From contig NZ_CP106679.1 of assembly GCF_025502585.1 (NCBI RefSeq), positions 3,255,501 through 3,319,500 on the forward strand: a stretch of 64,000 nt of DNA. The letters are read 5' to 3'. The notes below the pieces were generated by a model, which saw nothing but the letters and a program-made list of their open reading frames with translations, was not told the origin of the DNA and did no database searches. Made by a program: the position numbers and the translations under genes. How positions within the stretch are numbered: position 1 is the first letter of the stretch; each line of letters starts with the position of its first letter. Positions 45,901 to 54,634 of the stretch are shown one piece after another. Source of the stretch: Reichenbachiella agarivorans (GTDB lineage Bacteria; Bacteroidota; Bacteroidia; Cytophagales; Cyclobacteriaceae).

Positions 45901-47305
45901 CTTTGATGATTTTGTCAAGGTTTTCTACTGTTTTGGACCATTCATCGACACTGACTATGTCCTTAAATTTGAGCTGGTACACGAGATGATTATACCCTAG
46001 CTTTTCGATCCATGCTTTGTTGACAAATTGGAAAGTACCATCCTGATCAAATATCTGAATCAAGTCATAAGAGTTGTCAAACAATTCGGTTAACTGGTCA
46101 TTGGTGCGTTCTAATTCCTTCTTGACTTTTTGGCGTTCTGTGATATTCTCACCGATTAGACTGATCCCTGATACTTCGTTGAGTGCGTCCTTGAGGAAAA
46201 TGACATTGAATCTTACATGGATCTCCTCATCAATGGAGCTGAAAAGCTTCCCCTGTAACTGATCTGAATATTTGCCTTCATGTGAAAGATTGGCATACTT
46301 TTTTTGATTGATGTTTGAAGTACTGTCTGGGACAAATACCTCAAACAAGTTTCTGCCTACCAATGATTCCAAATCTGTTTTTAAAAAGTCCAAGAGTTTG
46401 CGATTGCAAAACCGAATAGTTCCCTCAGTATCAGTGGTCAGGGCGACTACCTCTGAGGTGTCTAAGGATTCCTGCATTTTGGACTCAGCTGAGGCGATTG
46501 CTTCCTCACGGGTCGTTTCTAATTCCAGACTTTTGCGCTCAGTGGTATCTACGGCCGCACAGATGTATCCCAGGAATTTGTTGTTCTTGGAATAGCGAGG
46601 TACGCCAGTATCTAGTAACCACCTGTAGTGGCCTTCTGTGTCTTTAATTCTAAAGGAGTATTCGTATTTTTTGTGTTTCCCTATCGCAAAATCCAAGGCG
46701 CTCAGGTATTGGAGCCTGTCTTCTGGATGAATCAGTTCTTTCCAAGTCTCGTATTTGTTTTCGTCAGAGGAGCCTAGTAGATCATGCCAGCCTTTGTTGA
46801 AGTAGGTGATCTTGTTGCTTTCATCTGTGATACGAATAAAAACGGGCGCATTGTCAGCGATAGAATTGGCTGTACTTGTTTTGCTTTGTGTGCCTTCGAT
46901 CAGATCCAAATGAGCAAGGTAGCGCTCATCTTTTACTTTACTCAAGGTGCATATTGTAGAAAAAGACTTTCCACTTTTATCGACAAATTCAAACTCAAAA
47001 GGCTCGCTTTGATCAAAGCTTGCTTTCTTCACCTGATATGCCCAATTTTTCTTGCTTTGTTCCCCATCCATTTGGTAGATAGGGAGTACTTCTTCTATAG
47101 TCTTGTCTACAAAGTCGCTGGCGAAAACAAATTTGTCTTCCGCCTTAGGACTAAACTCAATGATTTCTGCCCCTTCGAATATAAAAAAATAGCTGGCTGA
47201 CGATTCGAGGAGTAGATCATACTTGTTGTGCAGTTCTTTCAGTTCACTTTTGAGTTTGCTGATTTCATTGACAAGTTCAGATCTCTCTTGATTTAGGATC
47301 GCCAT
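42974..47305 (-). CDS. large hybrid histidine kinase (multi-PAS, GAF, REC, Hpt)
   Basis: A 1443-residue cytoplasmic sensor kinase. In order: an N-terminal coiled coil; PAS domains at about 30-150, 150-260, 280-395 and 400-520; a GAF-like domain at about 535-680 (FVSSQISLAIERK); two more PAS domains at about 690-930; HisKA with NMSHEIRTPMNG; HATPase with NLTSNAIKFS and GGTGLGLAI; a receiver with MDIQMPEMDG; and a C-terminal Hpt domain (LHTLKGSSGTLG). No membrane segment is seen, so it senses cytoplasmic signals. The internal relay would send phosphate to a partner such as the receiver at 42499. The architecture is ArcB/BarA-like but with far more sensor modules. Confidence 0.93.
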   Translation of the reverse strand: MAILNQERSELVNEISKLKSELKELHNKYDLLLESSASYFFIFEGAEIIEFSPKAEDKFVFASDFVDKTIEEVLPIYQMDGEQSKKNWAYQVKKASFDQSEPFEFEFVDKSGKSFSTICTLSKVKDERYLAHLDLIEGTQSKTSTANSIADNAPVFIRITDESNKITYFNKGWHDLLGSSDENKYETWKELIHPEDRLQYLSALDFAIGKHKKYEYSFRIKDTEGHYRWLLDTGVPRYSKNNKFLGYICAAVDTTERKSLELETTREEAIASAESKMQESLDTSEVVALTTDTEGTIRFCNRKLLDFLKTDLESLVGRNLFEVFVPDSTSNINQKKYANLSHEGKYSDQLQGKLFSSIDEEIHVRFNVIFLKDALNEVSGISLIGENITERQKVKKELERTNDQLTELFDNSYDLIQIFDQDGTFQFVNKAWIEKLGYNHLVYQLKFKDIVSVDEWSKTVENLDKIIKGESIDRFECVFLSDQGKKIFVSGRVNCSFDMNGRAQFRGIFYDITERIRTEKAQSLYSKIASYNIEGMQLNELYQNLFHELENILVIHNISILIETEEKKSIPYFRTILTDEKEILTEQQVNEVLGEYVMGSTQAKMLYEEDIQAKIASLKLDQSAKLPKVWLGVPITIGNKNIGLLTIHSYEDRSDYSYKDLELLFFVSSQISLAIERKNNEEKITDQDARLRAIFQSSSHQIWSVDQAFKLTSFNDEFAHCLEENFRTTISTGTEIHIDGRQNWDQYYKEAFKGEPVNFQSKETKTDLTTTWTEVFINPIIKADGQIEEVSVIAHDITEKKNSEIALAESEFKFREIFESIQDIYIRWDLTGRIEMISPSVSTIGMEVNEVLGKNIMSIFVSDYTPEFILEELLKKKALQNLEARLKRPKGDNIDFICNIRMIYRDNKIIGVEGVARDISELKRTNIELRQAKDFAENSLAIKERFLANMSHEIRTPMNGIIGMIDLMGSTNLDEEQYEYIKTIKKSSETLMVILNDILDLSKIEAGKMELREKPVRLVSTFEKLYDLFSQQAQLNNSCIYYHIAENTPESVMVDETRLFQILSNLTSNAIKFSNDKGTINISLILQSTSDNKHQFKVQVKDEGIGIKKSEIEKLFVNFNQLDNTSTKSYGGTGLGLAISKELVKSMGGKIGVASTPGLGSTFWFTFEAGVIENPKAETIEPEERIRVPKEFALKTPTILVVDDNKVNRTVASQILLKAGCQVDTADSGQAAIDLAMVKEYDLIFMDIQMPEMDGIQTTQKLKFLGIANLPPIVAMTAYSMEDDEKKFLAAGLDDYVAKPIKAQVVIKKVMDHVNFEPKEIKQVLSEDKLGLIINQNTLNQLSKYGGKELLNSVLSDFENEAREQIGRCFKLYDQGEIEEIRKELHTLKGSSGTLGIEILESKVISLEKQLKEQDTTDLKIKLEGILESYMEFQENYKNILKN

Positions 47306-47577
47306 TCTTATCGGTTAGATAGTATTTCGTAAAGTGATAAAATTAGTAAGAATAATTTAGATTATTCCTAGACCAAATGGAATCTTACTAAGGGAAGTAT
47401 ATTGGGTACTTTATTAATCCTTTTTTGCCACAGACAAGTAAAAAATGAGTCAATACACAGTTTTTTCTCAAATAAGTGTATATTTTTTACCATCCGACTT
47501 GTACACATGGTGCTACTTAATACAACGAAAGTGATAGATAACTCAGGTTTACTTTTTTCACTTGAAATCTCAAGCCA

Positions 47578-48342
47578 TTATCCTCTTTTGAAGGCCAATT
47601 TACTGGCTGTTGAATCCTTAGGATCATAGAAGTAGCCATCATAGTCAAAGGCCTTCAAGCTTTCTATGTCATTGATCTGATGCTCGATAATGTAGCGTGC
47701 CATCAATCCTCTGGCTCGTTTGGCAAAAAAGGAAATCAATTTGTAACTGCCATCCTTCATGTTTTTAAATTCCGTGTCTATGACTTGTGCTTTTAGACTT
47801 TTTCGGTCCACGGATTTGAAGTATTCGTTGGAAGCAAGGTTGACGATGATGTTATCTCCTTGTTTCTTGAGGTCGCTATGGAGTAATTTCACGATCTTGT
47901 CACCCCAATAGCTGTACAGGGTGTTGTAGTCGTCAAATGCCAAACGCGTACCCATCTCCAAGCGATAGGGCTGGATAAGATCCAAGGGCCTCAATAGTCC
48001 ATACAATCCTGAGAGGATACGCAGATGCTTCTGCGCAAAGTCTATACCTTGTGTATCCAAAGTATTGGCTTCCAATCCCAAGTAAACATCTCCTTTGAAT
48101 GCATATACAGAGGCTTTTGAATTTTTGCTATTATGGGAGGAATTGAACGTTTTGTATCGCTTGACGTTGAGATCTGCGATGTTTTCACTGATACTCATCA
48201 ACTCCTGTAGGTCGGTACTTGATTTTTGTTTCAAGACAGCTATCAACTCTTTTGTCTCTTTTGGAAATCGTGGAAAAGTAGTTTCTAAGGATACATTTTC
48301 TTCAAAATCTAAGGTTTTGGCAGGGGAGATAAGTGAGATCAT
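47578..48342 (-). CDS. yaaA: YaaA-family peroxide stress protein
   Basis: A 254-residue protein of the YaaA/DUF328 (UPF0246) family, with start MISLISPAKTLDF, a GDVYLGLEA-type centre and C-terminal SFFAKRARGLMARYIIEHQI. E. coli YaaA lowers free iron during peroxide stress and binds DNA. Length matches. The gene is single, divergent from the transglutaminase operon, and 270 bases from the hybrid kinase. Confidence 0.93.
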   Translation of the reverse strand: MISLISPAKTLDFEENVSLETTFPRFPKETKELIAVLKQKSSTDLQELMSISENIADLNVKRYKTFNSSHNSKNSKASVYAFKGDVYLGLEANTLDTQGIDFAQKHLRILSGLYGLLRPLDLIQPYRLEMGTRLAFDDYNTLYSYWGDKIVKLLHSDLKKQGDNIIVNLASNEYFKSVDRKSLKAQVIDTEFKNMKDGSYKLISFFAKRARGLMARYIIEHQINDIESLKAFDYDGYFYDPKDSTASKLAFKRG

Positions 48343-48705
48343 ATGTTAGAAATTTGTGCGAAGATAGGATAGAATCTAAAGAAGTTCTATTACCTCACGT
48401 GGGTTATAAGTGATACATTCAAAGTGCCATGCTACAGAACATGTCACGTGTACATGTGTATCACGATTCCAAACTTGTTTGGCTAGTGTCTTAGTGGTAC
48501 TAAATTGATGGGTAAAATTTGGAGGGCTATTTTGAAATAGCAGTGGAGTCTACAAGTAATGAATATGTGCTTTTTATGCTCTGAATCTGTGAATTGGCAG
48601 GTCTGGTGATTTCTTTCAAAATTGTATGATTTTATGTGAATGTAATCTTGTGTTTAAGTCTATTTTTGGTCAAGTTGAGTAGTCTTGAATTAAACAAAAT
48701 CTTTT
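48343..48705. other. intergenic region upstream of the transglutaminase operon
   Basis: These 363 bases contain no supported gene. One feature is an inverted pair GTGATACA (48410-48417) and TGTATCAC (48457-48464), with an inner ACATGT repeat. No TAnnTTTG of good quality was recognised close to the start at 48706, so the operon promoter is unknown. Confidence 0.5.
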
Positions 48706-50163
48706 ATGTCCATCAAAGTTGCCATTAGACATTATACTAAGTACACATACGATCGTCATATAGAATTGAGTGCGCAGGTCATAAGACTCAGGCCTGCTCC
48801 ACATTCAAGGACCTTCATCAAAGGCTACTCTCTCAATATTAAACCTGACAACCATTTTATCAATTGGCAGCAAGATCCCTTTGGGAATTACTTGGCTAGA
48901 ATTGTTTTTCCTGACAAAATCGATCATTTTGAGGTTGATGTAGAGGTCATTGCAGACATGGTGGTGATCAATCCCTTTGATTTCTTCATGGAGGAATACG
49001 CACAGACTTTTCCGTTCAAGTATGAAGAAAACCTAGCTAAACAGTTGACTCCCTATTTGGAAGTTACCGAGCAGGATGATCTCCTGATGGCTTTGGTAAA
49101 CAAGGCCAAAGGCTTGGTGACCAAAGATATGATCACTGTAGATATGCTCGTAGCGATCAATCAGCTCATCTATCAAGAATTGAGCTACAACATCCGAATG
49201 GAACCTGGCGTGCAGTCTTGTCAACAGACACTTGAGTTAAAGTCTGGTTCTTGTCGTGATTTTGCTTGGTTGCTGGTCATGGTGATGCGTCATCTAGGGT
49301 TGGCGGCACGATTTGCTTCTGGCTATTTGGTACAGCTGAAAGCTGATGAAAAGTCATTGGACGGTCCCTCTGGAACAGAGCAAGATTTTACAGATTTGCA
49401 TGCTTGGACCGAGGTGTACGTGCCAGGAGCTGGTTGGATTGGATTAGATTCTACTTCTGGGCTTTTCGCTGGCGAAGGTCACATTCCTTTGGCATGCACA
49501 CCCGACCCTCAAAGTGCCGCGCCGATCTCCGGTACAGCAGAGTCTACCAAGACAGAGTTTTATTTCGAAAACACTGTCAAACGAATCGAAGAGCAGCCAA
49601 GAGTAACCAAACCCTATTCAGATGAGCAATGGGCGCAGATTGTAGCAGTAGGCGATCAGGTGGATGCTGAGTTTGAAGCCAATGACGTACGCTTGACAAT
49701 GGGAGGAGAGCCAACTTTCGTGGCAATTGACAACACAGATGCCGCTGAGTGGAATTCTACAGCTGATGGCGAACACAAAAGAAAACTGTCCAACGTGCTC
49801 TTTCACAAGCTAAAAGGGGAATTTGGAAAAGGCGCATTGATACAATATGGTCAGGGCAAGTGGTACCCTGGTGAGCCATTGCCTCGATGGAAATTGGCCT
49901 GCTATTGGCGGCACGATGGGCACGAAATCTGGCGAAACGATCAGTTGATGGCAGATATTTCCAAGGACTATGGATTCAACCATCAAGATGCCAATAAATT
50001 TATTCAGGGATTGACCAAAGAATTGAATTTGGATCCGCAAAATGTCACACCAGCATATGAAGACCCTTTTTACTTCATTTGGGAAGAAAGCAAAGTGCCC
50101 GTCAACGTAGATCCTTTGAAGAAGGATTTGAAATCTTCTTCTGGAGCGACAGAAATTGGCTGA
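48706..50163 (+). CDS. transglutaminase plus N-terminal part of DUF2126 (split gene, part 1)
   Basis: A 485-residue ORF. Residues 1-300 are a bacterial transglutaminase-like protein with an N-terminal Bact_transglu_N domain and a papain-fold core. The triad is intact: Cys183 (SGSCRDFAW), His232 (DLHAWTEV) and Asp248 (GLDSTSG). From about 310 a DUF2126 domain begins (DVRLTMGGEPTFVAID) but stops at residue 485, soon after YEDPFYFIWEESKVPVNVDPL, where the family normally continues. The continuation is found in the +1 frame from 50156. The ORF is therefore probably the first half of a protein of about 1115 residues, interrupted at 50134-50144. The transglutaminase part could act alone. Confidence 0.85.
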   Translation: MSIKVAIRHYTKYTYDRHIELSAQVIRLRPAPHSRTFIKGYSLNIKPDNHFINWQQDPFGNYLARIVFPDKIDHFEVDVEVIADMVVINPFDFFMEEYAQTFPFKYEENLAKQLTPYLEVTEQDDLLMALVNKAKGLVTKDMITVDMLVAINQLIYQELSYNIRMEPGVQSCQQTLELKSGSCRDFAWLLVMVMRHLGLAARFASGYLVQLKADEKSLDGPSGTEQDFTDLHAWTEVYVPGAGWIGLDSTSGLFAGEGHIPLACTPDPQSAAPISGTAESTKTEFYFENTVKRIEEQPRVTKPYSDEQWAQIVAVGDQVDAEFEANDVRLTMGGEPTFVAIDNTDAAEWNSTADGEHKRKLSNVLFHKLKGEFGKGALIQYGQGKWYPGEPLPRWKLACYWRHDGHEIWRNDQLMADISKDYGFNHQDANKFIQGLTKELNLDPQNVTPAYEDPFYFIWEESKVPVNVDPLKKDLKSSSGATEIG

Positions 50164-52051
50164 GTTGCTCAATGATGGATTGGATCAACCCGTTGGTTAT
50201 TCTATCCCTATTGCATGGGATCATGATCGATCCAATTGGCAAAGCTGCCAATGGTCGTTCAGACGAAACAATTTGTTTCTAGTACCGGGCAATTCTCCTG
50301 CAGGATTGAGACTACCTTTGGATTCTATTCAATATTTAGATCCAAAAAAGGAAAAATTTGATCCAGAGACCGACTTGTTTGCAGAAAAGGACGCACTGCC
50401 ACAGATCCATGAGGCTCACTCGGTCATAGATCAATCCAAGTCCTTCAACAACTCCACGGAGATCTTCAAGACAAGTTTGATTGTAGAGACACGCCAAGGC
50501 AAACTTTTCGTGTTCTTTCCTCCACTCAGACAATTGGAGCATTACCTGGATCTGGTGGGAGCTGTAGAGCGTGTAGCAGAGTCGCTGCAAATCCCCGTGT
50601 TGATCGAAGGCTATGACCCACCATCGGACAACCGCGTTCAGAAATTCATGATCACACCTGATCCTGGAGTGATAGAGGTGAATATTCATCCATCCAAGAG
50701 CTGGAAAGAATTGTTGAGCAACTATGAGATTCTCTATGCCAAAGCCAAGGAGTCTCGATTGACTACCGAAAAATTTAACCTTGACGGGCGTCATACAGGT
50801 ACGGGGGGTGGCAATCACGTGACTTTAGGAGGTGTCACACCATCAGATAGTCCAATTTTGCGCCGACCAGATGTGCTCAAGAGTTTTATTACTTATTGGC
50901 AGCATCATCCTTCATTGTCTTATCTCTTTTCTTCGCAATTTATAGGGCCGACGAGTCAGGCACCTCGAGTGGACGAAGGGCGTGACGAGATTTTGTACGA
51001 ATTGGAGTTGGCATTTCAGCAGATTCCAGACATGAAGGAAGATGAAGTTCCTTACTGGTTGGTGGACAGGATTTTCCGAAACTTGTTGGTAGACATCACG
51101 GGCAATACCCACAGGGCTGAGTTTTGTATCGACAAACTGTACTCACCTGACTCTAGTACAGGTAGATTAGGGATTTTAGAATTTAGAGGTTTTGACATGC
51201 CGCCGCACTATCGTATGAGTATGGTGCAGATGCTCTTGATTAGGACATTACTTGCTTGGTTTTGGAAGACTCCCTATGATCACAAACTGGTGAGATGGGG
51301 TACTTCATTGCATGACAAGTTTCTGTTGCCACATTATTCTTACAAGGATATGTCCGAGGTGGTCAATGATTTGCACAATGCAGGCTATGCTTTTGATATG
51401 GCATGGTTTGAGCCATTTTTTGCCTTTAGATTTCCGTTTTTGGGCGAACTACAGGTCGATGATATTCATATAGAGCTCAAGATGGCCATCGAACCGTGGC
51501 ATGTTTTGGGAGAGGAAATATCCAACTCTGGTACAGCTAGATTTGTTGATTCTTCTTTGGAGAGGCTGCAAGTCAAGATCAGTGGTTTGACAGACACTCG
51601 GTATCATTTGCTTTGCAATGGTTTTAGAATCCCCCTCAAGAGTACAGGCGTGCAAGGTGAGTATGTCACTGGTATTCGGTACCGAGCATGGCAGCCACCA
51701 TCAGCTTTGCATCCTACCTTAGGAGTAGATACACCTTTGGTGATTGATCTCTATGATACCTGGACCAAAAAGTCTGTGGCAGCATGCAAATACCATGTCT
51801 CGCATCCAGGTGGAAGAAGCTATGATACCTTCCCCGTGAATAGCTTTGAAGCAGAGTCCAGAAGGATTTCAAGATTCTTTGATTTTGGGCATTCGATCAA
51901 TCTGGTAGAGCCTACAGTTGTACCAGCTCAATCTGCGGGACGTTTTGTGACCAAAGTCAACATCATGACTAATTATGAGGCGAAGGGTGAAATATATAAT
52001 CCTGATTTTCCACACACCATGGATTTGAGGAGATATAAAACTCGACAATAG
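50156..52051 (+). CDS. C-terminal part of DUF2126 (split gene, part 2)
   Basis: A 631-residue ORF continuing the DUF2126 domain interrupted upstream. It opens LAELLNDGLDQPVGYSIP, which in family members follows directly on the VDPL-rich region that ends the previous ORF. It includes HTGTGGGNHVTLGG and CIDKLYSPDSSTGRLGILEFRGFDMPPH, typical DUF2126 blocks. Deleting one base in TCTTCTTCTGG at 50134-50144 restores one frame. It can only start at the TTG at 50156 if translated alone. DUF2126 has been predicted to be an amidoligase of the glutamine synthetase/GCS fold group (Iyer and colleagues' comparative-genomics work, recalled from memory). Confidence 0.85.
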   Translation: MAELLNDGLDQPVGYSIPIAWDHDRSNWQSCQWSFRRNNLFLVPGNSPAGLRLPLDSIQYLDPKKEKFDPETDLFAEKDALPQIHEAHSVIDQSKSFNNSTEIFKTSLIVETRQGKLFVFFPPLRQLEHYLDLVGAVERVAESLQIPVLIEGYDPPSDNRVQKFMITPDPGVIEVNIHPSKSWKELLSNYEILYAKAKESRLTTEKFNLDGRHTGTGGGNHVTLGGVTPSDSPILRRPDVLKSFITYWQHHPSLSYLFSSQFIGPTSQAPRVDEGRDEILYELELAFQQIPDMKEDEVPYWLVDRIFRNLLVDITGNTHRAEFCIDKLYSPDSSTGRLGILEFRGFDMPPHYRMSMVQMLLIRTLLAWFWKTPYDHKLVRWGTSLHDKFLLPHYSYKDMSEVVNDLHNAGYAFDMAWFEPFFAFRFPFLGELQVDDIHIELKMAIEPWHVLGEEISNSGTARFVDSSLERLQVKISGLTDTRYHLLCNGFRIPLKSTGVQGEYVTGIRYRAWQPPSALHPTLGVDTPLVIDLYDTWTKKSVAACKYHVSHPGGRSYDTFPVNSFEAESRRISRFFDFGHSINLVEPTVVPAQSAGRFVTKVNIMTNYEAKGEIYNPDFPHTMDLRRYKTRQ

Positions 52052-52087
52052 TTTTATATTCGTACCCATAAACTACAACGATAATCC

Positions 52088-54634
52088 ATGATTGAATCTT
52101 ACCTGGTAGACAGGATGTTCAGCAACACACGGTTCCTCGATGAGTTGGCCAACTCTGAGGGACAGGTAACCCCGCAATGGCGCAAATTGGCTCATTTTTA
52201 TGAGCGGATGGGAGCACAGCGGATGGAGCAGTTTCATGAAGATGTCAGCAGGCAACTCCGTGAAAATGGTGTAACCTACAATGTCTACGGCGACCCTGAT
52301 GGGATGAACCGCCCGTGGAATTTGGACCCTGTCCCCATGGTGTTCAACAGTGAAGATTGGGCAGTCATAGAAAAGGGTTTGATTCAAAGGTCTACATTGC
52401 TCAATTACATCCTCAAAGACATATATGGTAGCAGGTCATTGATCAAAGATGGCCACTTACCCTTCGAATTGATCTACAATCACAAAGGGTTTCTGCGTCA
52501 TGCGGACAAGATTCAGTTTGACGCTGAGCAGCAATTGATACAGTATTCTGCTGATCTGGCACGAGGGCCAGACGGTCAAATGTGGGTGCTGCATGATCGT
52601 ACAGATGCACCATCTGGTGCAGGATACACCTTCGAAAATAGGGCTGCCATGACTCGTGTTTTTCCAGATCAACTTCGGGAAAATCAGGTAAGAAAGATAT
52701 CTTCTTATTACCAAACCTTGAAAAATACGCTGGTACATTTGTCATCTAAAAACAATGACAACCCCAGAATTGTTTATTTATCACCAGGACCTACCAACGA
52801 AACCTATTTCGAACATGCTTATCTCTCATCTTTGATGGGATTTACTTTGGCGATAGGAGAGGACTTGACTGTCAGCGATGGCTATGTATGGCTCAAGACC
52901 ATCAAAGGCTTGGAGAAAGTTGATGTCATTATCAGACGTGTCGACGATGTGTTTTGTGATCCCTTGGAGTTTCGTAGTGACTCACATTTAGGTGTGGTAG
53001 GATTGATGGAGGCTGTTCGGCAGCAAAAGGTGCTGGTGATCAATCCTCTCGGATGTCGCATTTTAGAAAATCCAGGTTTGATGGCCTTTTTACCCAAACT
53101 ATGTAGGCATATTTTGGGAGAAGAACTGATCCTGAATTCGGTCGCTACATGGTGGTGTGGACAAGAACCTGCCAAAACCTACGTTTTGGAGCATTTTGAC
53201 TCTTTGATCATTCGTATGATTTACCGTGACGGAGGGAACAAATCTGTCTATGGTGGCAATCTTAATGCAGAAGAAAAGACAAAATTGATTGCCAAAATCA
53301 ACAAGAGTCCCTACCTCTATGTAGGACAGGAAATGGTAGATTTTTCTACTACACCCTCATGGATCAATAAAAATCTAGAAGCTCGCAATGCGGTATTTAG
53401 AAGCTACATCGTGGCAGATTCTGAAAACAATCGATATGCTGTGATGCCTGGCGGACTGTCTCGCAGTTCACCCGAAAAGGGTGTTTTTATGGTTTCTAAC
53501 CAGACAGGAGGGATCAGTAAGGATACTTGGGTATTAGGCAAAGCTGCTGATGCACAGACTACAGTGCCCAAAGCAAAAACCAGACATCAATCAATGGAAG
53601 TCACCGTGCTACCCAGTAGGACGGGAGAACATTTGTTTTGGTTGGGTAGATACATGGAGCGGTCTGCATTTACTGTGAGACTGATGCGAATGGCTCTGCA
53701 GACTTACAATGAGTCAGATGAGGATATCCGTACCAGTGAAGACATTGTACTGACTACTTTGCTCAAAAGCTTAACTAGACTCACAGGGACTTTACCAGGG
53801 TTTACTAAAAAAGAAGTTTTAGCGAATGCTGACCAGGAGTTGTTGGCATTGGCGTTGGATGTAAATAAGGTAGGTAGCTTGGCGCAGGCGATCCAATCTT
53901 TCCTGACCAATGGCTATGCTGTGCGAGACAGGTTGAGTTTGGATACTTGGAGGATTTTGGACAGTATTTCTGCAGAACTCACTCGGATGAGACAGCAAGA
54001 TGCTACACTGACCGAGGTGTACCATGGTTTGGATAACATGGTCATCAAAATGATGGCATTTTATGGTCTGAATATCGACAACATGACCAGAGAGGCTACT
54101 TGGCATTTGTTGAATGTGGGGCGTTTCATAGAGTCTTCTACCAACACCTGTACAGTATTGATGTCGATGCTGACCAATAGCTTCAACGACGAAGTGGACA
54201 AGGCGCTGATGGAAGATACCTTGCGGTGCAACGAGAGCTTGGTGACCTATCGATACAAATACAGGTCCAATTTGGAACTACACGGAGTGCTCAATCTGTT
54301 GATAGTCAATGAAGAAAATCCAAGGTCTTTGATCTATCAAATCCTAAAAATAGACAAGCATCTCAGTAGCTTGCCTGCCTTGGTAGAGGGTAGGCAACTC
54401 AGCCCTGCACGCAAAAAGCTACTGGAAGCAGTGACTATGATCAAATTGTGTGACATTGATTCGCTATGTACAGTGACCACCGGTAGTCGCAAGTCACATC
54501 AGAATTTGAAAGAATTTTTGAAGGAATTGATTGCCTTGCTGAATGAGATTTCTGTATTTGTTTCCGAAGATTATTTCAGCCATACAGGCAGCAGATACAG
54601 CATGATTCAATCTTCTATTTTACCTGAGATATGA
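52088..54634 (+). CDS. circularly permuted ATP-grasp protein fused to alpha-E domain
   Basis: An 848-residue fusion. Residues about 1-480 form a circularly permuted type 2 ATP-grasp domain (DUF404/DUF407; SEDWAVIEKGLIQRSTLLN, VSDGYVWLKTIKGLEKVDV). About 510-830 form an alpha-E domain, with GEHLFWLGRYMERSAFTVRL near its start. Elsewhere these are often separate adjacent genes; here they are one. ATP-grasp enzymes form amide bonds via acyl-phosphates; the alpha-E role is unknown. It is 36 bases after the DUF2126 part and four bases overlap the next transglutaminase, so the operon is translationally coupled. Confidence 0.92.
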   Translation: MIESYLVDRMFSNTRFLDELANSEGQVTPQWRKLAHFYERMGAQRMEQFHEDVSRQLRENGVTYNVYGDPDGMNRPWNLDPVPMVFNSEDWAVIEKGLIQRSTLLNYILKDIYGSRSLIKDGHLPFELIYNHKGFLRHADKIQFDAEQQLIQYSADLARGPDGQMWVLHDRTDAPSGAGYTFENRAAMTRVFPDQLRENQVRKISSYYQTLKNTLVHLSSKNNDNPRIVYLSPGPTNETYFEHAYLSSLMGFTLAIGEDLTVSDGYVWLKTIKGLEKVDVIIRRVDDVFCDPLEFRSDSHLGVVGLMEAVRQQKVLVINPLGCRILENPGLMAFLPKLCRHILGEELILNSVATWWCGQEPAKTYVLEHFDSLIIRMIYRDGGNKSVYGGNLNAEEKTKLIAKINKSPYLYVGQEMVDFSTTPSWINKNLEARNAVFRSYIVADSENNRYAVMPGGLSRSSPEKGVFMVSNQTGGISKDTWVLGKAADAQTTVPKAKTRHQSMEVTVLPSRTGEHLFWLGRYMERSAFTVRLMRMALQTYNESDEDIRTSEDIVLTTLLKSLTRLTGTLPGFTKKEVLANADQELLALALDVNKVGSLAQAIQSFLTNGYAVRDRLSLDTWRILDSISAELTRMRQQDATLTEVYHGLDNMVIKMMAFYGLNIDNMTREATWHLLNVGRFIESSTNTCTVLMSMLTNSFNDEVDKALMEDTLRCNESLVTYRYKYRSNLELHGVLNLLIVNEENPRSLIYQILKIDKHLSSLPALVEGRQLSPARKKLLEAVTMIKLCDIDSLCTVTTGSRKSHQNLKEFLKELIALLNEISVFVSEDYFSHTGSRYSMIQSSILPEI

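Noticed and set aside
47343-47391. Inverted pair TTAGTAAGA / TCTTACTAA upstream of the hybrid kinase
   Set aside because: Arms of nine bases in AT-rich sequence with a long loop; chance is likely and no regulator suggests itself.
47402-47629. A 75-codon plus-strand frame between the hybrid kinase and yaaA
   Set aside because: It runs into the antisense of yaaA and has no recognised features.
48410-48464. Inverted pair GTGATACA / TGTATCAC upstream of the transglutaminase operon
   Set aside because: Only eight bases with a 39-base loop. Kept as a note in the intergenic entry, not called as a structure.
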